Assembly: GCA_963844435.1 (NCBI GenBank)
Contig: CAWJOG010000016.1
Span: 186,001-250,000, forward strand
Source: JBDSLU01 sp963844435
Lineage (GTDB): Bacteria; Acidobacteriota; Vicinamibacteria; Vicinamibacterales; Vicinamibacteraceae
Direction of reading: 5' to 3'
DNA: 64,000 nucleotides
Shown here in pieces: positions 59,607 through 64,000 of this stretch (position 1 is its first letter; every line of letters begins with the position of its first letter). A program made the translations under genes and the position numbers. Below the pieces are notes generated by a model, which was not told the DNA's origin, searched no databases, and worked only from the letters and a program-made list of their open reading frames with translations.

Positions 59607-60488
59607 ATGCCCGCCGCCGTGCTGCACGACGTGCTCTCGGCGGCCGCGCGCCGGCTCCGCGACGCCGGCCTCGACGCCGCCGACGCCGCGGCCGACGTCG
59701 AGGTGCTCGCCCGCCACGTGCTCGGCTGGGATCGGGCGCGGCTCCTGGCCCATCGCCGCGACGCCGTCCCGGACGCGTTCATCGAGCCCTTCACGGCGCT
59801 GGTCGAGCGTCGCGCCAATCGCGTCCCGGTGGCGTATCTCACCGGCACGCGCGAGTTCTACGGCCTCGACTTCGAGGTCACCGCCGACGTGCTGATCCCG
59901 CGCCCGGAGACGGAGCTCGCCGTCGAAGCGGCGCTCGAGGCCCTCGCGGCGCCCGGATCGAGCGGACGCGCCGTCGACGTCGGCATCGGCAGCGGCTGCA
60001 TCGCGGTCGCGATCGCGGTCAGCAGGCCCGACGCCGCCATCGTCGGCGTCGATCGATCGCGGGCCGCGCTCGCCGTCGCCCGGCGCAACGCGCGCCGGCA
60101 CGGCGTCGGCGATCGCGTCGCGCTGGTCGCGGGGGATCTGCTCGCCGCGCTCTCGCCGCGCCGGCCCGTCGACGTCGTGGTGTCGAACCCGCCGTACGTG
60201 CCCGACGGCAGTGCGGACGTCGCGCCCGACGTTGCCCGCCACGAGCCGGCGTCGGCGCTCTATGCCGGCCCCGACGGCCTCGACGTGGTGCGGCGGCTCG
60301 TCGCCGACGCCGCACGGATGCTCCGCCCCGGCGGCCGCCTCGTGGTGGAGATCGGGATCGGGCAGGCGGACGCGGTGGCGGCGGCAGCAGCGGCGCATCG
60401 CGATTGGGCGGGCGTGACCTTCCGGCCGGACCTGCAGGGCATCGCGCGTATCGCGGTGCTCTCTCGCGCCGGCGCCAACAGCCGATAA
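59607..60488 (+). CDS. prmC: Peptide chain release factor N5-glutamine methyltransferase
   Basis: 293 aa. The helical N-terminal domain (about 1-80) recognises the release factor; the hinge has Y-L-T-G-T-R-E-F-Y-G and L-I-P-R-P-E-T-E. The SAM domain has V-D-V-G-I-G-S-G (where most members have G-T-G-S-G) and the catalytic N-P-P-Y at about 194-197. It methylates the Gln of the GGQ motif in RF1/RF2. prfA is not adjacent here, unlike in many genomes. Confidence 0.95.
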   Translation: MPAAVLHDVLSAAARRLRDAGLDAADAAADVEVLARHVLGWDRARLLAHRRDAVPDAFIEPFTALVERRANRVPVAYLTGTREFYGLDFEVTADVLIPRPETELAVEAALEALAAPGSSGRAVDVGIGSGCIAVAIAVSRPDAAIVGVDRSRAALAVARRNARRHGVGDRVALVAGDLLAALSPRRPVDVVVSNPPYVPDGSADVAPDVARHEPASALYAGPDGLDVVRRLVADAARMLRPGGRLVVEIGIGQADAVAAAAAAHRDWAGVTFRPDLQGIARIAVLSRAGANSR

Positions 60489-60495
60489 CCGACTC

Positions 60496-62940
60496 ATGCG
60501 CCGAATGCTCGCCGTCGTCACTCTCGCCGGAGGTCTGGCCATCGCCGGCCTCCAGGACGCCCGTCTCACCGCGTCGGTCTCGAAAGGCTCGACGCAGGGC
60601 TTTCGCGCCGCCGACCACAACCCGTTCGGCGTCAACAACGAATACGGGATGGTCGACCTGTCGATCGAGCAGACGACCACCATGTCGGGGGTCGGCCAGG
60701 ACGCGCACCGCCGCGTCCGCGAGGCTGGCGTCGGCTGGGTCCGCTACTGGCTCAGTTGGGAGAACGTGCAGCCGACCAACGATCCCAATCCGTCGCACTG
60801 GAACTGGGCCCGGGCCGACTACGACATCGACGCGGCCATCGATCAGGGCCTGAACGTCTACGTCACCATTCAGGGCGCGCCGGCGTGGCCGCACGGCGGC
60901 GTGCCGACCTACCACTGGCTGCAGTGCTTCGCCGGCAACGATAGATGGGATTCGACTAAACCGGGGTGCGGCCCGCCCGGATCTGCCAACGCCTTCGCGC
61001 CGTTCGATCCCGCGCCGGGCGAGGGGCAGAGCGCCAACTGGAAGCGGTTCGTCCACGCCGCGGTGAAGCGCTACGGCGATCGCGTGAAGTACTGGGGCTT
61101 CTGGAACGAGCCGACCGAGCGGCACTTCTGGCCGGAGTGGCCCGATGGCAACTGCCAGGACCGGCTCGCCCAACTCGTCGCCAAGGTGATCAAGCCAGGG
61201 CGCGAGGCGGCGCTCGCCGCCAATCCGTCGGTGCAGATCGTCGGCCCCGACGACTACCACCCGGACAGCATCGCGCACGTGCTGGACCTGGAGCGCGACG
61301 GCAGGGCCAACTGCGGCCTCCCGCCGGCCGGCCGCCTGTTCGACGTGATCGCGCTGCACTCGTACAACATCCCGGCCGGCGGCGGCGTCCTCAACGCCAT
61401 CCAGACCACGCTCAACTCCCACTTCCGGCGGGAGGTGTGGCTGACCGAGACCAACGGCGGCGCCGGCCTGCAGAACGCGCTCGGCCACTTCGAGCGGCGC
61501 GGCTGGATCAGCAAGGTGTTCGTCGGCTCGATGCGCAACCCGGACAACTGCGGGGCCATCAACCTGCTCGACGGCAACAAGCAGCCGTGTCCGTCCTACA
61601 CCACGCTGAAGAATTACATCGCCGCGCATCCGCCGGCGATGCACGTCGCCGGCACGACCGGCATCGCCGGCCACAACGACTTCGTCCTGCTGATGAACCC
61701 GCACGGGCACGCCACCCAGGCGACGGTGCACTACTCCACCGCGGCAGGCGACACGCGGACGCGGACCTACGACCTGCCGGCGACGAGCCGGACCACGCTG
61801 CACGTGGCGTCGGAAGGCTTCTACGGGGTCGAGCAGGGCGTCTCGGTCGTCTCCGACCGCACCGACCTGCCGATCTGGATCGAGCACGCCGACTACTGGA
61901 ACGGCAACAAGGCCGGCCGGCTGTCGCAGGGCACCGGCGAGCGCAGCGACGCGTGGTACTTCGCCGAGGGCGTCGTCGGCGGCACCTACTGGCTCCACGA
62001 CAACACCGCCTACAACCCGAGCGCCACCGATCGTGTCCGCGTCACGTGGCAGTTCATGAACGCCAGCGGCACGCTGGCCGAAGCGACGCACGAGATCGCG
62101 CCACGCGGCTCGCATCGGGTCCGCGTCAACGACGTTCCCGGCATCGAAGGCGAGCACGCGACGCTGGTGCGCGGCGTCTGGGCCGACGACGGCCTGCCGG
62201 CCCCGATCGTCGCCGAGCGGACCATCAAGTGGGGCAACGACATCGAGGGCCACTCCACCCGCGGCGTGTCCATCCCGTCGCCGACGTGGGTGTTCGCCGA
62301 AGGCAGCCAGGGCGGACCGTGGTCGACGTTCCTGCTGCTGATGAACCCGTATGACCGCGCCGCGACGGTGGAGGTCCGCTACCTGCAGGAGACGGGGCTG
62401 TCGCAGCCCTACAGGTACACCGTGCTGCCGCGGCGGCGGTTCACGGTGGCGCCGCCGATCACCGGAGCGTTCGGCATCGACGTGCGGTCGGTGGCCACCG
62501 GCGGAGCGGTCGCCGTGCCGATCATCGCCGAGCGCGCCATGTACTTCGGCCAGCCGTGGAACATCGGCCACGCGACGGAAGGCGCCACGTCTCCGTCACA
62601 GCGCTGGATGTTCGCCGAAGGATCGACCGAAGGCGGACGCTTCTACGATCCGTACCTGCTGCTCGCCAACCCGTCCACCGTGGACGCGCGCGTGCGGCTC
62701 GACTTCCGGCTCTCGGACGGCAGCGTCTTCAGCGACACGGTGATCGTCGGCGCCGGCCGGCGGCGCACGGTCATCCCGTGGGACTACGCGGCGCTCAAGA
62801 ACCGGCCGTTCTCGACCGAGGTCGTCAGCGAGTCGATCACGCCGGGCGCCGTCCCCGCGGCGATTGTTGCCGAGCGCGCGATGTACTGGAGCGGCAACAC
62901 CGGCTGGTACGCCGGCCACTCGACGATGGGTATGCCGTGA
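60496..62940 (+). CDS. Secreted glycoside-hydrolase-like protein with C-terminal AEG repeats
   Basis: 814 aa. Signal peptide about 1-22. The catalytic-like (beta/alpha)8 domain (about 35-380) has F-W-N-E-P-T-E (Glu205, acid/base candidate) and W-L-T-E-T-N-G-G (Glu318, nucleophile candidate), the layout of clan A glycosidases such as GH5/GH39. The second half is three to four copies of a module of about 130 aa with W-x-F-A-E-G, L-L-L-x-N-P and A-E-R-A-M-Y, the same as in the 1-1121 protein. Substrate unknown; polysaccharide attack or surface binding is likely. It begins 7 nt after prmC. Confidence 0.8.
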   Translation: MRRMLAVVTLAGGLAIAGLQDARLTASVSKGSTQGFRAADHNPFGVNNEYGMVDLSIEQTTTMSGVGQDAHRRVREAGVGWVRYWLSWENVQPTNDPNPSHWNWARADYDIDAAIDQGLNVYVTIQGAPAWPHGGVPTYHWLQCFAGNDRWDSTKPGCGPPGSANAFAPFDPAPGEGQSANWKRFVHAAVKRYGDRVKYWGFWNEPTERHFWPEWPDGNCQDRLAQLVAKVIKPGREAALAANPSVQIVGPDDYHPDSIAHVLDLERDGRANCGLPPAGRLFDVIALHSYNIPAGGGVLNAIQTTLNSHFRREVWLTETNGGAGLQNALGHFERRGWISKVFVGSMRNPDNCGAINLLDGNKQPCPSYTTLKNYIAAHPPAMHVAGTTGIAGHNDFVLLMNPHGHATQATVHYSTAAGDTRTRTYDLPATSRTTLHVASEGFYGVEQGVSVVSDRTDLPIWIEHADYWNGNKAGRLSQGTGERSDAWYFAEGVVGGTYWLHDNTAYNPSATDRVRVTWQFMNASGTLAEATHEIAPRGSHRVRVNDVPGIEGEHATLVRGVWADDGLPAPIVAERTIKWGNDIEGHSTRGVSIPSPTWVFAEGSQGGPWSTFLLLMNPYDRAATVEVRYLQETGLSQPYRYTVLPRRRFTVAPPITGAFGIDVRSVATGGAVAVPIIAERAMYFGQPWNIGHATEGATSPSQRWMFAEGSTEGGRFYDPYLLLANPSTVDARVRLDFRLSDGSVFSDTVIVGAGRRRTVIPWDYAALKNRPFSTEVVSESITPGAVPAAIVAERAMYWSGNTGWYAGHSTMGMP

Positions 62941-62941
62941 C

Positions 62942-63021
62942 ACGCCGCGGCGCGCTCAGCGCCGAGCAGGCAGCGGCACACGTCAAGAGGCGTCATCGCC
63001 CGCGCGTGAGAGCGCGGGCGA
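62942..63021 (+). repeat. Intergenic hairpin repeat, copy R7
   Basis: Stem TCGCCCGCGC / GCGCGGGCGA (62996-63005, 63012-63021), loop GTGAGA, preceded by the CGCCGCGGCGCGCTCAGCG module directly after the stop of the glycoside-hydrolase gene. It supplies the last codons of the convergent GNAT gene. Confidence 0.8.
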
Positions 63022-63846
63022 CAAGACAGGCAGCGCCAGCAGATACGACGGCCGCGGCGCGCCGCGCTCGGCGTCCACGTCGACGACGCGATAGCCGCGC
63101 GCGAAGTAGGTGTGGAAGACGCGACGGGCGGCGTGCCGCCATGCCAGCGCCAGGTCGGTCGCCTCGCCCAGCATCCGCGCGAAGTCGGCGGGAATCTCGA
63201 CCCGCAGCCGCGGCTCGTCGTGCGACAGGTCGGGCTCGCCGTGCGGCGCGCGGAACGTCCCCTCCTCGCGAGTCCGCAGCACGTGCGGCGCCTGGCCGAC
63301 GCTGGCGTCGCGCGCCACGATCGCCCCGGCCTCGACGCGCCGCGCCACGTGCGGTGATCCGATGTGCCACGACGCGATGACGCGATCGGTCGGCACGGCG
63401 CGGTGCAGCGGGCTGGTGGACGGACCGTAGACGTCGTCCAGATATGCCTCGACGACGCAGCCGAGGCGGCGGACGTTGAGCCGCGCGTTGCCGGCCAGCA
63501 GCGGATCGCAGGTCCACTCGATCAGGTCGATGCCGCGGGCCAGCGCGCGCTCGCGCTGCGCCAGCTTGAGCCGCAGGCCGAGGGCCCGGCCGCGCGCCTC
63601 CGGCAGGACGCCGAGCAGGTGCGACCACTGCACCACACGGCCATGGCGCATGCCGGGTACCGAGAACACGCAGCCGACGAGCCGGCCGCTCTCGTCCTCG
63701 GCACCGATCAGGATGCCGCCGGTCTTCGCCGCGACGACGAACTGCGATCGCGGAACGATGTCGTCGTAGTCGGCGCCCCACACGTCCCGCTGCAGCCGGA
63801 CCACGGCGTCGAAGTCGTCGATCGTGTCGAGGTCGCGCAGGCGCAT
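62983..63846 (-). CDS. GNAT-superfamily acetyltransferase (COG3375-like)
   Basis: 287 aa. The N-terminal GNAT fold has D-E-S-G-R-L-V-G-C-V-F-S-V-P-G, then S-H-L-L-G-V-L-P-E-A-R-G-R-A-L-G (acetyl-CoA loop with R-G-x-A-L-G) and L-I-E-W-T-C-D-P-L. The C-terminal half (about 150-260), with V-R-V-E-I-P-A-D-F, is specific to this subgroup, whose members are often called predicted acetyltransferases of unknown substrate. The last dozen codons come from hairpin repeat R7, so the natural C-terminus may have been replaced. Confidence 0.82.
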   Translation of the reverse strand: MRLRDLDTIDDFDAVVRLQRDVWGADYDDIVPRSQFVVAAKTGGILIGAEDESGRLVGCVFSVPGMRHGRVVQWSHLLGVLPEARGRALGLRLKLAQRERALARGIDLIEWTCDPLLAGNARLNVRRLGCVVEAYLDDVYGPSTSPLHRAVPTDRVIASWHIGSPHVARRVEAGAIVARDASVGQAPHVLRTREEGTFRAPHGEPDLSHDEPRLRVEIPADFARMLGEATDLALAWRHAARRVFHTYFARGYRVVDVDAERGAPRPSYLLALPVLSPALSRAGDDAS

Positions 63847-64000
63847 CCGACCCGAGTCTACCGTGCCGATGGCTCAGGTTGACGACGACAGTGCTGCGTG
63901 CGTAACACGAATGCGCGTCGGGCTGCGTGAGGTCGACCATGGTGCCGTCCTGCCACCGGAACGCGTGCGCGCGGGCCAGATGGTGGTCGACGCTGATGCC
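63847..64000 (-). other. Possible partial coding region at the window edge
   Basis: The minus strand is open from the window end with H-A-F-R-W-Q-D-G-T-M-V-D-L-T-Q near the edge, recalling the H-A-F-x-W-x-D-G-x-M-x-D-L core of HAF repeats. No stop is seen before it runs into the GNAT gene in this frame; stops occur in the other two. Too short to assign. Confidence 0.25.

Overview
The window is GC-rich (well over 60% by eye), almost fully coding, and reads like a chromosome segment of an environmental Acidobacteriota, most likely the Vicinamibacteria group. That placement is inferred from gene content: PadR- and GntR-linked ABC exporters, a carboxypeptidase-regulatory/TonB-type outer membrane protein, a Pil-Chp-like chemosensory cluster, a DUF547 protein and a Tat-targeted TIM-barrel isomerase. 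No rRNA, prophage, transposase or CRISPR locus was seen.

Layout. 1-1121: frameshift-ridden 3' end of a secreted repeat protein. 1153-5852: GntR(YtrA)-controlled ABC exporter with two paralogous permeases. 5955-10363: argG, a SpoU/TrmH-type RNA methylase and a TonB-like outer membrane protein. 10474-13755: PadR-controlled ABC exporter operon. 13580-15011 (minus): a GNAT enzyme and a small unknown protein. 15141-17829 (minus): phosphoenolpyruvate carboxylase, with a divergent esterase at 17897. 18794-20252: an NfeD/SPFH membrane pair. 20663-33473: a chemosensory operon behind a good sigma-54 promoter (TPR-zinc ribbon-receiver, PilH-like receiver, CheW, PilJ-like MCP, double-Hpt hybrid CheA, second CheW, PilZ-PAS-coiled coil) with no CheR or CheB; it probably controls type IV pili or surface behaviour rather than flagella. 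33955-34041: tRNA-Leu(UAG). 34276-44294: a proteostasis and RNA block, tig-clpP-clpX-lon-engB-rho-DEAD helicase. 44538-46803: aldo/keto reductase, isomerase and ribosomal protein L31. 46834-50820 (minus): an MrfA/MrfB-like DNA-repair pair. 50953-64000: a membrane glycosyltransferase-like protein, alanine symporter, SDR, methyltransferase, DUF547 protein, hydrolase, CtaA/COX15, DinB-like protein, PrmC, a glycoside-hydrolase-like secreted protein and a GNAT protein.

Three signals are not explained by the genes. (i) A family of at least seven intergenic hairpin repeats has perfect stems of about 10 bp, GTGAGA or TGAGG loops, and compensatory stem changes. (ii) Eight copies of the palindrome GACTCCGGAGTC sit at mostly exact 22-bp spacing upstream of the aldo/keto reductase. 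(iii) About two dozen genes or gene fragments, including conserved housekeeping genes, are broken almost always by one extra base; this looks like insertion-type long-read error, so genes listed as frameshifted are probably intact in the organism. The engB-rho-helicase junctions are also odd: a 373-nt out-of-frame overlap, then a helicase frame with no ordinary start codon.
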